A DNA stretch of 64,000 nucleotides. Origin: Methanooceanicella nereidis (GTDB lineage: Archaea; Halobacteriota; Methanocellia; Methanocellales; Methanocellaceae). Numbering within the stretch: the first letter of the stretch is position 1; every line of letters begins with the position of its first letter. Of the stretch, positions 9,236 through 18,289 are shown one piece after another. Under the pieces are notes generated by a model. It saw nothing but the letters and a program-made list of their open reading frames with translations. It searched no databases and was not told the origin of the DNA. The DNA is taken from assembly GCF_021023085.1 (NCBI RefSeq), contig NZ_PGCK01000002.1, forward strand, positions 310,001 to 374,000, written 5' to 3'. The position numbers and the translations under genes were made by a program.

Positions 9236-9292
9236 CCGGCTTGAGCAATATGCCGGACAAATAAATTGCTTTTTTACTTTTTTCTTTTCTTT
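9236..9292 (+). terminator. Hairpin plus T-tracts after queD
   Basis: CCGGC and GCCGG arms (9236-9240, 9252-9256) are followed by TTTTTT, TTTTTT and TTTT tracts from 9269 on. This closes the preQ0 operon. Confidence 0.6.
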
Positions 9293-9400
9293 AATATTCT
9301 CAATGTTTTTAATTTTTTAGTTCGCATATTTTATTATATAATAAAATGAATAATTAAGAATAAAACAAACTTATTGATAACACTTTTACTTGAGGTATAA

Positions 9401-10081
9401 ATGCCTAAAACCATGCTAAAGAAAGACATTGAAACGCTAAGATCGTCGGTCAGCGATATGATGAGCCTGGCGGAGGAAATGATATCAGATTCGATACGCT
9501 CATTATACGACCATGATATGGACATGGCGAACAGCGTCATCGGCAGGAATGACAGGTTAAAAAGCCTCGAAAGGGACATCGATGACATGTGCATTGAATT
9601 ATTGAAAGAGGGCATGAAGAAAGCGCAGCTTAGAGAAGTCGCCTCCGCATACAAATTTGTGATCGACCTCGAAAGTATAGGATATCATTCTATGATGCTG
9701 GCCAATGTAACCCTCGCATTATCAAATAAGCCTCTGACCGGGTCTGTGATCGAAGTGAGCAGAATGTCGGAAATGGCACTGGATATGTTGAGGATCTGCA
9801 ATAAGGCATACAGGAACGGATCGCGCATAGATCTCGATAAGGTCTTCGGCTACGACCGGGAAATAGAAAAGCTGAACAACGATATTTTTCTGCGAACGCT
9901 CTGCTCGGCCCTGCATGAGCCGGAGACGCTGACTAACAGTATCTATATGATCATGGCCTCAAGAGAACTGGAGAGAATAGGCGACCATATTAGTGATCTT
10001 GCAAGACGCGTTGACTATATCCAGACCGGGAAGCTGGCTGACAGGATGATGCATATCCATATCCCTGAACAAACCATTTAA
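9401..10081 (+). CDS. PhoU-family protein
   Basis: 226 residues, all helical. It shows the PhoU three-helix repeat twice: MSLAEEMISDSIRSL followed by ERDIDD, and later REIEKLNNDIF with the signature ASRELERIGDHISDLARR near residue 190-207. PhoU proteins bind metal at such E/D motifs and modulate phosphate transporters or kinases. No Pst transporter or PhoR is nearby; instead the stop overlaps the start of a HAD phosphatase. The 172-base gap upstream is AT rich and holds the promoter. Confidence 0.88.
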   Translation: MPKTMLKKDIETLRSSVSDMMSLAEEMISDSIRSLYDHDMDMANSVIGRNDRLKSLERDIDDMCIELLKEGMKKAQLREVASAYKFVIDLESIGYHSMMLANVTLALSNKPLTGSVIEVSRMSEMALDMLRICNKAYRNGSRIDLDKVFGYDREIEKLNNDIFLRTLCSALHEPETLTNSIYMIMASRELERIGDHISDLARRVDYIQTGKLADRMMHIHIPEQTI

Positions 10082-10830
10082 TGGTGCTTATCGTGGAGAT
10101 CAAAGCAGTCATATCTGACATATATACCACTCTTATCGATATAAAAACGAACGAAAAGGATAGCACTCCATATAAGCAGCTCGCCTCATATCTAAAATAC
10201 CATGGCATATACCTATCCGCTGACGAGCTCAAGTGGTTCTTTTTTGAAAAGAAAGCCCTTCAAAAGAGATACAGCGACCATGAGTACCCTGAAGTGGACT
10301 ACAGGCGCATATGGTATGAGATATTGAAAGAAAACCAGTATGACTATACGGGCCCCGACATTAACAACTCTTCGATAGTCAGCGACCTGGTAAAGCTCCA
10401 CAGGGCGCTCACTACCGAGAAAATAAAACTCTATAAAGAGGTGTATAAAACCCTGGACAGCCTTAAAGGACGGTACAGGATGGGAATAGTATCGGATTCT
10501 CAGATCGACCATGCTTACCCGGAGCTTAAGATGCTGGGCATAAACCGGTTTTTTGACATCATCATAGTTTCTGCAGAGTTCGGGTTCCGGAAGCCGGACA
10601 TAAGGCTCTTTACGGAATGCCTTGGCAGATTATCGGTAAAACCTTCTGAATCGGTCTATATCGGTAACGATACTTTCCGGGACATAAAAGGTGCCAAAAA
10701 CGCGGGCATGAAAACCATACTGATAATGACCAGGCACGGCGACAAGGACATAACCATTGACAAACCGGATTATATCATTGACAGGATCGACGAGATATAC
10801 GATGTTTTGAACGACCTCAGCTATAGATGA
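10081..10830 (+). CDS. HAD-superfamily hydrolase (DxYxT type)
   Basis: 249 residues. Motif I is SDIYTTLID, so the second Asp of the usual DxDGT is Tyr, as in the haloacid-dehalogenase-like branch (DxYGT). Motif II is GIVSDSQ, motif III GFRKPDIRLF, and motif IV GNDTFRDIKGAKNAG. The helical cap lies between about residues 20 and 110. Whether it is a phosphatase or a dehalogenase cannot be settled, but the place between PhoU and an APH-type kinase favours phosphate chemistry. It overlaps PhoU by 1 base and the kinase by 4 bases. Confidence 0.87.
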   Translation: MVLIVEIKAVISDIYTTLIDIKTNEKDSTPYKQLASYLKYHGIYLSADELKWFFFEKKALQKRYSDHEYPEVDYRRIWYEILKENQYDYTGPDINNSSIVSDLVKLHRALTTEKIKLYKEVYKTLDSLKGRYRMGIVSDSQIDHAYPELKMLGINRFFDIIIVSAEFGFRKPDIRLFTECLGRLSVKPSESVYIGNDTFRDIKGAKNAGMKTILIMTRHGDKDITIDKPDYIIDRIDEIYDVLNDLSYR

Positions 10831-11849
10831 TACTTATGAAGATCAAAATAGGGAAGGTAAAAGAAGATTCGGACCTGTATAAGTACCTTAAAAAACGTTC
10901 ATTAAATAAAACAATGGGCATTGGCAGCAAGCCCGCGTTATATGTTGAAAAATTGAACGGTTCACATAATGTCTATCGTATCAGCGATAGAAAAAGCCAT
11001 AAAAAATTCATTATAAAGTCATTTTATGAAGAGGGAAAATCAAGATCAAACATGGTACATTACCTTAACAAAGAGTATGACAGGATAAAATACTTTAGAG
11101 ATCTGGGTGTGGGCAATGATCGATACAAGACTGTAAAGGTCATCAATAAAAACGACGAGAATCTTTTTTTGATAGAAGAATATGCCCCTGGTGCCAGCCT
11201 TTCCACATTCATAAAAAAAGCATATATCGAAGACAAGCCTGAAATACTCTACGAAAAGCTGACGCTGCTGGCAGGGTATCTAAGCAGCCTCCATAAAAAG
11301 ACCGGGAAAAAGCGCAGGATAAACCGGACGGCAGTAAAAAAAGAAATAATTAAGCATTCATACCAGGCTTATTGCGAAAAAGCCCTTGACGGAGAGGAGC
11401 TGCCACATATAGAACACCTTTTAGATAAGTGGCTATCATATGATCCGGTAAGAAAAGCCCATATATCCCTTGTGCATGGAGACGCCACCCCATCCAATTT
11501 TTTATTCAGCGAGAACGGTATGTTAGCGATCGACCTTGAGCGGTCGCGATACAGGGACCCTGTACAAGATCTCGGGACAATGGCAGGGGAACTGTTCCAT
11601 TATGCGACCATGTATACTAAGAACCCGTACAACGCCGATAAATTCATAGGCCACATGTACTGGTACTATGCCGGAAATTTTGATGACCAGTCTGGCATGT
11701 TCATAGACCTGACCAAACGTAACCCGCTTTATATGGCAAACTCAATGTTCCGGATATCCAGGAACCCTTACATCTCGCTCAAGTATAAGAGAAAGCTGGG
11801 ACACTACGCAATGAAATGCCTTAGCTCCATAGATAGGATGGGTAAATAA
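10827..11849 (+). CDS. Aminoglycoside-phosphotransferase-fold kinase
   Basis: 340 residues. The catalytic loop LVHGDATPSNFLF (about 213-225) and the metal-binding AIDLERSR follow the APH/choline-kinase pattern (HGDxxxxN and DxE). The N-lobe shows KFIIKSFY as the likely ATP-binding lysine strand. An ATGA overlap with the HAD gene gives translational coupling. The substrate is unknown: small alcohols, sugars or a metabolite dephosphorylated by its HAD partner are possible. Lys-rich composition is higher than in neighbours. Confidence 0.83.
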   Translation: MILMKIKIGKVKEDSDLYKYLKKRSLNKTMGIGSKPALYVEKLNGSHNVYRISDRKSHKKFIIKSFYEEGKSRSNMVHYLNKEYDRIKYFRDLGVGNDRYKTVKVINKNDENLFLIEEYAPGASLSTFIKKAYIEDKPEILYEKLTLLAGYLSSLHKKTGKKRRINRTAVKKEIIKHSYQAYCEKALDGEELPHIEHLLDKWLSYDPVRKAHISLVHGDATPSNFLFSENGMLAIDLERSRYRDPVQDLGTMAGELFHYATMYTKNPYNADKFIGHMYWYYAGNFDDQSGMFIDLTKRNPLYMANSMFRISRNPYISLKYKRKLGHYAMKCLSSIDRMGK

Positions 11850-11912
11850 TAAGAACATGACGGAAGTATTCTTGTACCATAAAAGAGTAAATAAGTCGAT
11901 GGAGGTCCCCAT

Positions 11913-12578
11913 ATGGAACAAAATGAGGGATTTATTGATAGTGTTGTCAATTCTTTTAAATACGGATTGTCAAATCCGGCATCGCTTCTTGTAGGCGGGT
12001 TATTATTTATCTTAAGCCTGGCGATCATCGGCATACCGTTTGTGCTGGGATATGTGACCAGATGCATGAGAGAGCTTTTAAAAGGTAACAAAAAAATGCC
12101 GGATTTTGACGATGTTGGAGAACTCCTAAAAGATGGCATTTTCGTGACCATACTGTTCGTGATATATGGCATCGTCATTTTCTTGATCTATCTCGTTGCC
12201 CTGATCCCGATAATTTTATCGGATATGGCAGACAGTAACGTGCTTCTGATCATAGGGCTCGTATTGCTCGTGCCTATTATGATAATCATAATCTTACTGG
12301 GCATAATGGCATATCTGGTCTGGGTCGTATATGCGGCGACCGATGATCTTGGCAAGGCTGTCAACCCATTGAACTCGCTAAAGTTGATACTGGCCAACCC
12401 GGTCGGATTCCTCCTGTTGATGGTCGGAATATTCATAATAGGATTGATCAGCGCTTTTGCATGCATATTCATAGTGACCATACCATGGGTAGGGTTTTTC
12501 CAGTACGTGGCATATGCGTATATCCTGACGTGGTTCTACAAGGAAACAATGAATACCGGAAAGGTCACGTTAGCATAA
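11913..12578 (+). CDS. DUF4013 membrane protein
   Basis: 221 residues, start fixed by GGAGGT 6 bases before ATG. Four to six hydrophobic segments; the opening FIDSVVNSFKYGLSNPASLL and GYVTRCMRELLKGNKKMPDF are typical of DUF4013. The C-terminal pair of segments ends FFQYVAYAYILTWFYK. Function is unknown. It is closed by a terminator and followed by PspA, which also acts at the membrane, so a link to envelope homeostasis is possible. Confidence 0.85.
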   Translation: MEQNEGFIDSVVNSFKYGLSNPASLLVGGLLFILSLAIIGIPFVLGYVTRCMRELLKGNKKMPDFDDVGELLKDGIFVTILFVIYGIVIFLIYLVALIPIILSDMADSNVLLIIGLVLLVPIMIIIILLGIMAYLVWVVYAATDDLGKAVNPLNSLKLILANPVGFLLLMVGIFIIGLISAFACIFIVTIPWVGFFQYVAYAYILTWFYKETMNTGKVTLA

Positions 12579-12595
12579 AAGCGTTTAAAAATCTG

Positions 12596-12627
12596 TCGCG
12601 ACGCAATTGTCGCGATTTATTTTTTAA
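12596..12627 (+). terminator. Hairpin terminator after DUF4013 gene
   Basis: A perfect 7-base stem (TCGCGAC / GTCGCGA) around GCAATT, followed directly by TTTATTTTTT. It separates the DUF4013 gene from pspA. Confidence 0.65.
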
Positions 12628-12673
12628 ATAAAATGTTTATAGGAAAAAGTATTACTTTTATTTCGGGATATTT

Positions 12674-13372
12674 ATGGGACTTTTAAGCAGGCTCACGGCC
12701 ACGATCAAGGCCAAGATCAGTAAGTTACTGGACATGTTCGAGGACCCTCGGGAAACTCTCGACTATTCTTATAAGAGACAGCTGGAGCTTCAGCAGGAGA
12801 TCAAGAAAGGCATAGCTAACGTTGTGACCTCAAAGAAAAGGCTCGAGCATCAGAAGACAAAGCTTGAATCGAGCGTAAACTCATTGAACGAACAGGCCAG
12901 GGAAGCCGTCGCTGTCAACAGGGACGACCTTGCAACTCTCGCCCTCGAGCGTAAAAAACAGATGATGAACCAGATCGAGGCCCTGAGCACACAGATACAG
13001 GACATGAAGCTCGAACAGGACCGCCTCATGGACATGGACAAGAGGCTTGCGACGAAGGTAGAGATATTCCGTTCGCAAAAAGAGACGATAAAAGCCCAGT
13101 ACTCGGCGGCCGAGGCAAAAGTAAGGATCACGGAGGCCACAGCAGGGATCGGCGAAGAGATGGCCGATGTGGGCTTTGCAGTACAGCGGGCAATGGATAA
13201 GACCGAAGAAATGCAGGCGCGCAGCGAGGCGCTGGACGAGCTTATCGAGCAGGGTGTCATACAGGAGTTCGGTACCGATAAGACGCGTGTCGAGATGGAG
13301 CTTGAGAAGATAAAGGATGAAGCTGACATCAAGAGAGAGCTGGAGATTATGAAACAGGAGGTAAAAAGATGA
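12674..13372 (+). CDS. pspA: PspA/IM30 (Vipp1) family protein
   Basis: 232 residues. MGLLSRLTATIKAKISKLLD is the amphipathic membrane-binding helix, followed by FEDPRETLDYSYKRQ and a long coiled coil to about residue 190; AAEAKVRITEA is the family core. These proteins are ESCRT-III-like and form membrane-associated rings that repair or brace the membrane under stress. The last helix (VEMELEKIKDEADIK) is followed by an ATGA overlap with the PspAA gene. Confidence 0.94.
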   Translation: MGLLSRLTATIKAKISKLLDMFEDPRETLDYSYKRQLELQQEIKKGIANVVTSKKRLEHQKTKLESSVNSLNEQAREAVAVNRDDLATLALERKKQMMNQIEALSTQIQDMKLEQDRLMDMDKRLATKVEIFRSQKETIKAQYSAAEAKVRITEATAGIGEEMADVGFAVQRAMDKTEEMQARSEALDELIEQGVIQEFGTDKTRVEMELEKIKDEADIKRELEIMKQEVKR

Positions 13373-13647
13373 TCATCAGGATACTGAACGAGAACCAGTA
13401 TATCGTCCCGTCCCTGTACCTGGATGAGATCAATGAGATCGATAACGAGATCGTCCGATGCATAGCGAAAAGCGACAGCGAAGGGTTTAAAAAGAAGTAC
13501 GCGGAACTTGTGGAGATCGTGCGCAGTAACGGAATACCGATGGACCCCGCGACTATCAAGGAATCCGATCTTATCATACCTCCGGCGGATGTCACGTTCG
13601 AAGAAGCGAGAAATATCTTCATCGGCGAAGGGCTGATACCGGGATAA
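13369..13647 (+). CDS. PspA-associated protein PspAA
   Basis: 92 residues. The opening MIIRILNENQYIVPSLYLDE, the middle NEIDNEIV and the end ADVTFEEARNIFIGEGLIPG match the PspAA domain described in PspA neighbourhoods. The 4-base overlap with pspA indicates coupled translation. It is thought to be a partner of PspA; its biochemical role is not known. Confidence 0.88.
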   Translation: MIIRILNENQYIVPSLYLDEINEIDNEIVRCIAKSDSEGFKKKYAELVEIVRSNGIPMDPATIKESDLIIPPADVTFEEARNIFIGEGLIPG

Positions 13648-13772
13648 ATTGTCAGCCCACAGGTATTTTTTTATCTTGAAGGTCCTGAAGGATCTATGCT
13701 AAGTCATATGTTTAGCTGAGATATTCTCACTTTTTTAATTACTACAAATGATACCAGGTACCACTAGCTTCC

Positions 13773-13916
13773 AACCACAAAGCGCACAAAGGCGAACAAG
13801 GAACACAAAGAGCTTCTTTTAGATGATTATCATATATTAAAAATTTTTGTGGACCTTAGTCGCCTTCGTGCGCTTCGTGGTGAAAAATAGCGGACCCTAG
13901 AGCCCTTAGTGGTGAA
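13773..13916. repeat. Dispersed palindromic repeat, site B
   Basis: Single-unit version: left arm AACCACAAAGCGCACAAAGG, core GATGATTATCATATATT, right arm CGCCTTCGTGCGCTTCGTGG, plus one further degenerate right arm ending TTAGTGGTGAA. It lies in the 431-base gap 13648-14078 between convergent genes; nothing else was seen in that gap. Confidence 0.85.
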
Positions 13917-14078
13917 TATCATATGAAGTTAATTTGTATCTGTTGTTAATTAATATACATCACGCTGGATCAGGATCATCGCCATCTCACCAGGCAATGA
14001 CCCTGTAAACTAACCGCTCGAGGACTCCAGTTATAATAAAAAAATGAACTATTAGGCCTCAATGGACGCCTAAAAATA

Positions 14079-15134
14079 TCATATTAGGAAGAACACGACA
14101 CCCATCATTGCATACAAAGCTATGAGCTGCACTCCCTCGAACCAGTTTGATTCTCCGTCCGAGCAGATCATATTGGCGATCACGACGGCTGCGATGATCG
14201 CAACTACCTCGAACTGGTTAAATACGAGCGTCATTGGATTACCCCAGATATAGCTGACGAAGACAAGCACCGGGGCGATGAGGAGCGCTATCTGCGTACT
14301 CGACCCGATAGCTATGCCGAGGCTGAGGTCCATCTTATTTTTGATCGCCATCAGTATCGCTGTACTGTGCTCAGCGGCGTTACCTATTATGGCCACTACG
14401 ATGACACCGATGAATAGCTCTGTAAGGCCCAGTGATGCGCTCACTGGCTCCACAGCGCCCACCAGGAACTCGCTTTCCATTGCTATGACGGCCGTGGTTA
14501 ACAACAGCACCATTATTGCCTTATTTTTCGACCACTTTGGTTTACATTCCTCAGGGTCTTCCTCGCAGGAATATAGATGCTTATGAGTGCGCAGCGAGAA
14601 TAGCAGGCTAAAGATATAAGTGATCACCAGAATGAAAGATACGCCGAGGCTCAATGTCTCAACAGTGTTAAAGTCGAATATGTGGGATACAAGGGCAGGC
14701 ATTATTAAGCCGACCGCTGCAAGCGCCAGCATAGTGGAGTTAGCTCCCTGGACCTGAGGGTTGAAAGTCTGTTTTTCCCTTTTCAGCCCGCCGAACAGCA
14801 TACTGCATCCGACAATAAGCAGCATGTTCCCTATGATACCACCCGTGATGGATGCTTTCACGACCTCGAACAGGCCTGCCTGCAAGGCGAAAATGGCTAT
14901 TATGAGCTCTGTAGCGTTGCCAAAAGTGGCATTGAGCAGCCCGCCCAGCCCGGCGCCCACCTGTTTTGAAAGCTCCTCGGTGGCTTTTCCCATGAATCCG
15001 GCAAGAGGTATTATGGCGAGCGCTGCCGTGAAAAAGATAAATACCGGGTTAGAGTGCGTCAGTTCCATGACTATGCTGATCGGTATGAAGATAAGTAAGA
15101 TGAACAGTATTCTTTCGAAGCTCAACTTTAACAT
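14079..15134 (-). CDS. Ca2+/H+ antiporter (CaCA superfamily, CAX type)
   Basis: 351 residues, about 11 transmembrane helices in two inverted halves. The two ion-binding alpha repeats are visible: [20 protein letters not shown] and [20 protein letters not shown], each with the conserved Glu after GNA. A cytosolic acidic/Cys stretch ([12 protein letters not shown]) lies in the central loop. Family members exchange cytosolic Ca2+ for protons. ATG 15134 is used; a GTG at 15149 is in frame, and neither has a clear ribosome binding site. Confidence 0.93.
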   Translation of the reverse strand: MLKLSFERILFILLIFIPISIVMELTHSNPVFIFFTAALAIIPLAGFMGKATEELSKQVGAGLGGLLNATFGNATELIIAIFALQAGLFEVVKASITGGIIGNMLLIVGCSMLFGGLKREKQTFNPQVQGANSTMLALAAVGLIMPALVSHIFDFNTVETLSLGVSFILVITYIFSLLFSLRTHKHLYSCEEDPEECKPKWSKNKAIMVLLLTTAVIAMESEFLVGAVEPVSASLGLTELFIGVIVVAIIGNAAEHSTAILMAIKNKMDLSLGIAIGSSTQIALLIAPVLVFVSYIWGNPMTLVFNQFEVVAIIAAVVIANMICSDGESNWFEGVQLIALYAMMGVVFFLI

Positions 15135-15300
15135 GAGCGCATAATACACGAGCGCAGGATAATAAAGTTAACTATCGCATGAAAAAGCCCTGATTCTCCA
15201 TTAGATAAAGCTATATACTCTTAAATATTCATAATATAATAATTGAAATATAATAAGATTGACATAGAAGTACTAGTGGCTATCACGGGGCCTGGAACAA

Positions 15301-18144
15301 ATGCTGATGAACAAGAGTGATAGTACAGGGACAGGCACTATTGATAATGTACCTTTACTGTCTATAGACCTTAAAGACAGGATGGACGTTATCGTCGTCG
15401 CCATAAGCCTTGACGGCGAGATAATCTATTTTAACAGAAAGGCCGAGGAAGTTATCGGTTATAAAAAAGAAGAGGTCCTAAGGCGTGATGCCTTTGAGAT
15501 ATTCCTGCCCGGGGAGTATAAGAACATAATTTTTCAACTGTTTGAAAAGCTAAAAAGTCCTGGAGATGAGGACGGGTTTATGCTGGAGACGGACGTCCTT
15601 ACAAAACCGGGCCGTAAAAGGTTCGTCAGGTGGCATTATACGCCAATCCAGGATAAAAACGAGCGGCTGACAGGAATTCTTTGCGCAGGCATAGACGAGA
15701 CGGAAAAAGACCTGATGCTGAAGGTCGCAAAAATGGCTACCGCCGCGACGGATATGGACCAGATGATAAGATCGTTCATGGACATTATCAGCGGGACGCT
15801 AAACCTGAGGATGATAAGGGTATCCCTGTTCTGCGATGAAAAGTATACGCCATTTGAAAGGACCAATATCTACCCCGACTGCCAAATAAGGAAACGGGAT
15901 GGCCTTCGGCTCCGGGCGGGCGCAAAAAACAGGGATGAGGTACAACCATATCATAGAGAAGGACTGCAAATAAGGGACATGCACAGATTCATCCCGCTAC
16001 AGGTCGCGGAGGATATGATCGGCGCGCTGGAATTCGCCCCTCACGACCACATCAGTTTTAAGAACGATGATATCGACCTCTTAAGATCATTGTGTAACAT
16101 AATATCGGCTAACATTATACGTATCAACAATTCTTACGATAAAAAAGCGCTGGATAATGTCTATAATGAAGAGCGTTTCGAGGAATTAATGAAGAATGCA
16201 TCTTCGGGTATAGCCGTGGTCAACGCAAGTGACTTGAAGTTCCTTAAGGCCAACGATACTTTTCTCAGGCTTACAGGCACGCGGAACGCCGGGGGGAAGA
16301 AAGTTGAAGAGGTATTCAGGGGGCTTGAAGGATCGGGTGTCGTCGACCGCATGAACGAGGCATTATTGACAAGGCGGCCATGCGGGGGAAAATACCTGAA
16401 GCCCTTAAAAGGCAGGAAACCCCCTGTATACCATGTTTATGATCATATCCCCATAATCCGGGACGATGGCAGGATAAGCAGCATAGTGACGGTGATATAC
16501 GAAAGCGTCGGAAGCCATGAGAGGAGCATTGACCCGATAAAGAGGAATATCTCAAAGGCCGAAGAGCTGAACGCCACCATCTCCCAGATAACGGACGGGG
16601 TTGCCATATGTGATGTTGACGGCAATATCCTGAAGATGAATAACGAGCTGTGTAAGGTCTTCAGGATGAGAGAGGAAGACTTAAAGGATAAATGCATTTA
16701 CGATGTGATAATGTTCATGAGGCCCGGGAGCATATCCGGAAAGCCCCTAAATAAAAGACAGTTAGCGTTATACAGGGCAGTGCGAACGCGTAATCCTGTT
16801 AAGAACGTAATGTCAACCATCCGCGTCTTTTCCGGCTCGAAGAGGCTTGTGAACACATCTGCGACACCTTTTTACGATGAGAATGGAAAGCTCGCCGGAG
16901 CTATCGCGATATTCAGGGACGTGACGGTAAAGGACGCAGTATTCGGTATAGGGAACCTGATGGTGGATATTAGGAACATAGATGACCTTATCGAAGAGTC
17001 CGTAGATATCATTTTAAACGCACTTGAGCTGAAAACTCTATGGTTCTATATATATGACCCTCTGGACGGGGAATTGAAATTAAAGGTCATAAAGGGGGAT
17101 TTCGATAACACGTGCCCTCTGCCCCCGAGGGAAAGGCCCGATATCATGAATCCCGACCTGCTGAGCAGGGCATGCGTGGAAGGCAGGACGCTGCTGATCA
17201 AGAACTACAGGCAATGCGCCTCTGTCAGGGCGTTCGACCCGCTCGCGAAAAAACGCAGCATCAGAAGCATAGCCAGCATACCATTGTCAGCCGCAGGAAA
17301 CCTTATAGGAGTGCTTGTGGCCGCTACCGGAGATGACAGAGCCATTGAGGAAGACCAGCTTTCCGAGATCACAAGGCTGTCCAATCAATTAGCGCTGGGG
17401 ATCAGTAAGCTGACGTCAGACCAGGAGCTCATTAACTCAAAGGAAAGGGCCGAGATGTACGTTGAGCTATTATGCAGGGATATCAACAGCATCAACAGAT
17501 CCAGCATGGCCATTCTTGAGGATGTTAAAAAGATATCATATATCAAAGAAAAAGATAAGGCGCTCGTCGAGAAACTTTTAGAAAATCTAGGTAAAAGCAT
17601 AAAGATAGTCGACGGCGTAAAAAACATACAGCAAGTGCAGAGATCCGAACTGTCCATGCAATACTACGACCTGCACGATGTCATCTCGGAGTGCATCAGC
17701 AGCATCGAGCCCGTACAGGAAAAGCGCCTTTCGGTCTCATATAACGGGAAACCGGGATCGTTCGTTTATGCTTCTCCGCAAATAAAGGAGATATTCATGA
17801 ATATCTTTGATAATGCGATAAAGCACTCGGACCAGGACGTTAACGTAAAGGTCGATATAGTCAGGATCGAGGAGGATGAACGCACATATCACAGGATATC
17901 CATCGAGGATGACGGCCGGGGCATACCCGGAGAATTAAAGGACAGGCTTTTCCAAAAAATGGTCCCCGGATCAAAAAAAGCAGCGGGGAAAGGCCTGGGT
18001 TTACTTATGGTCAGGACTTTTACGGAAAAGTTCGGTGGAAGGGTATGGGTCGAGGACAGGATCGACGGGGACCATACAAAAGGATGCAGGTTCGTCGTAC
18101 TTATACCTGAAAATAAAAGCCTTGAGTTCGGCGATGAACTCTGA
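15301..18144 (+). CDS. Multi-PAS/GAF sensor kinase with His-to-Arg change
   Basis: 947 residues, no membrane segment. In order: PAS (about 25-140), a GAF-like region (145-280), PAS (290-400), PAS (420-545), GAF (555-705), a dimerisation helix and HATPase_c (about 800-940). N box DNAIKHSD, G1 EDDGRGIPG and G2 GKGLGLLM are intact. In the dimerisation helix the expected HDIN is LLCRDINSIN: residue 726 is Arg, whereas the related kinase at 3145-4686 has His301 in the same place (LMGHDINNMN). Autophosphorylation in the usual way is therefore unlikely; it may act as a partner or sensor scaffold. It stands alone with no receiver protein nearby. Confidence 0.9.
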   Translation: MLMNKSDSTGTGTIDNVPLLSIDLKDRMDVIVVAISLDGEIIYFNRKAEEVIGYKKEEVLRRDAFEIFLPGEYKNIIFQLFEKLKSPGDEDGFMLETDVLTKPGRKRFVRWHYTPIQDKNERLTGILCAGIDETEKDLMLKVAKMATAATDMDQMIRSFMDIISGTLNLRMIRVSLFCDEKYTPFERTNIYPDCQIRKRDGLRLRAGAKNRDEVQPYHREGLQIRDMHRFIPLQVAEDMIGALEFAPHDHISFKNDDIDLLRSLCNIISANIIRINNSYDKKALDNVYNEERFEELMKNASSGIAVVNASDLKFLKANDTFLRLTGTRNAGGKKVEEVFRGLEGSGVVDRMNEALLTRRPCGGKYLKPLKGRKPPVYHVYDHIPIIRDDGRISSIVTVIYESVGSHERSIDPIKRNISKAEELNATISQITDGVAICDVDGNILKMNNELCKVFRMREEDLKDKCIYDVIMFMRPGSISGKPLNKRQLALYRAVRTRNPVKNVMSTIRVFSGSKRLVNTSATPFYDENGKLAGAIAIFRDVTVKDAVFGIGNLMVDIRNIDDLIEESVDIILNALELKTLWFYIYDPLDGELKLKVIKGDFDNTCPLPPRERPDIMNPDLLSRACVEGRTLLIKNYRQCASVRAFDPLAKKRSIRSIASIPLSAAGNLIGVLVAATGDDRAIEEDQLSEITRLSNQLALGISKLTSDQELINSKERAEMYVELLCRDINSINRSSMAILEDVKKISYIKEKDKALVEKLLENLGKSIKIVDGVKNIQQVQRSELSMQYYDLHDVISECISSIEPVQEKRLSVSYNGKPGSFVYASPQIKEIFMNIFDNAIKHSDQDVNVKVDIVRIEEDERTYHRISIEDDGRGIPGELKDRLFQKMVPGSKKAAGKGLGLLMVRTFTEKFGGRVWVEDRIDGDHTKGCRFVVLIPENKSLEFGDEL

Positions 18145-18289
18145 CGCTGGCGTATCGTAAACGCCCGTACTTTTTTATATCCTTTATCAAGTCCTGACCT
18201 GCAAGGTATATACTCTTAATCTACAAAAAAATTCTATTATTAAGTAAAATCATCCCATAATTATATAAAAGCAAATTATATTTTAGGTC

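Noticed and set aside
11804-12178. 124-codon minus-strand frame
   Set aside because: Shadow of the APH-type kinase end and the DUF4013 gene, both with strong motifs or ribosome binding sites.
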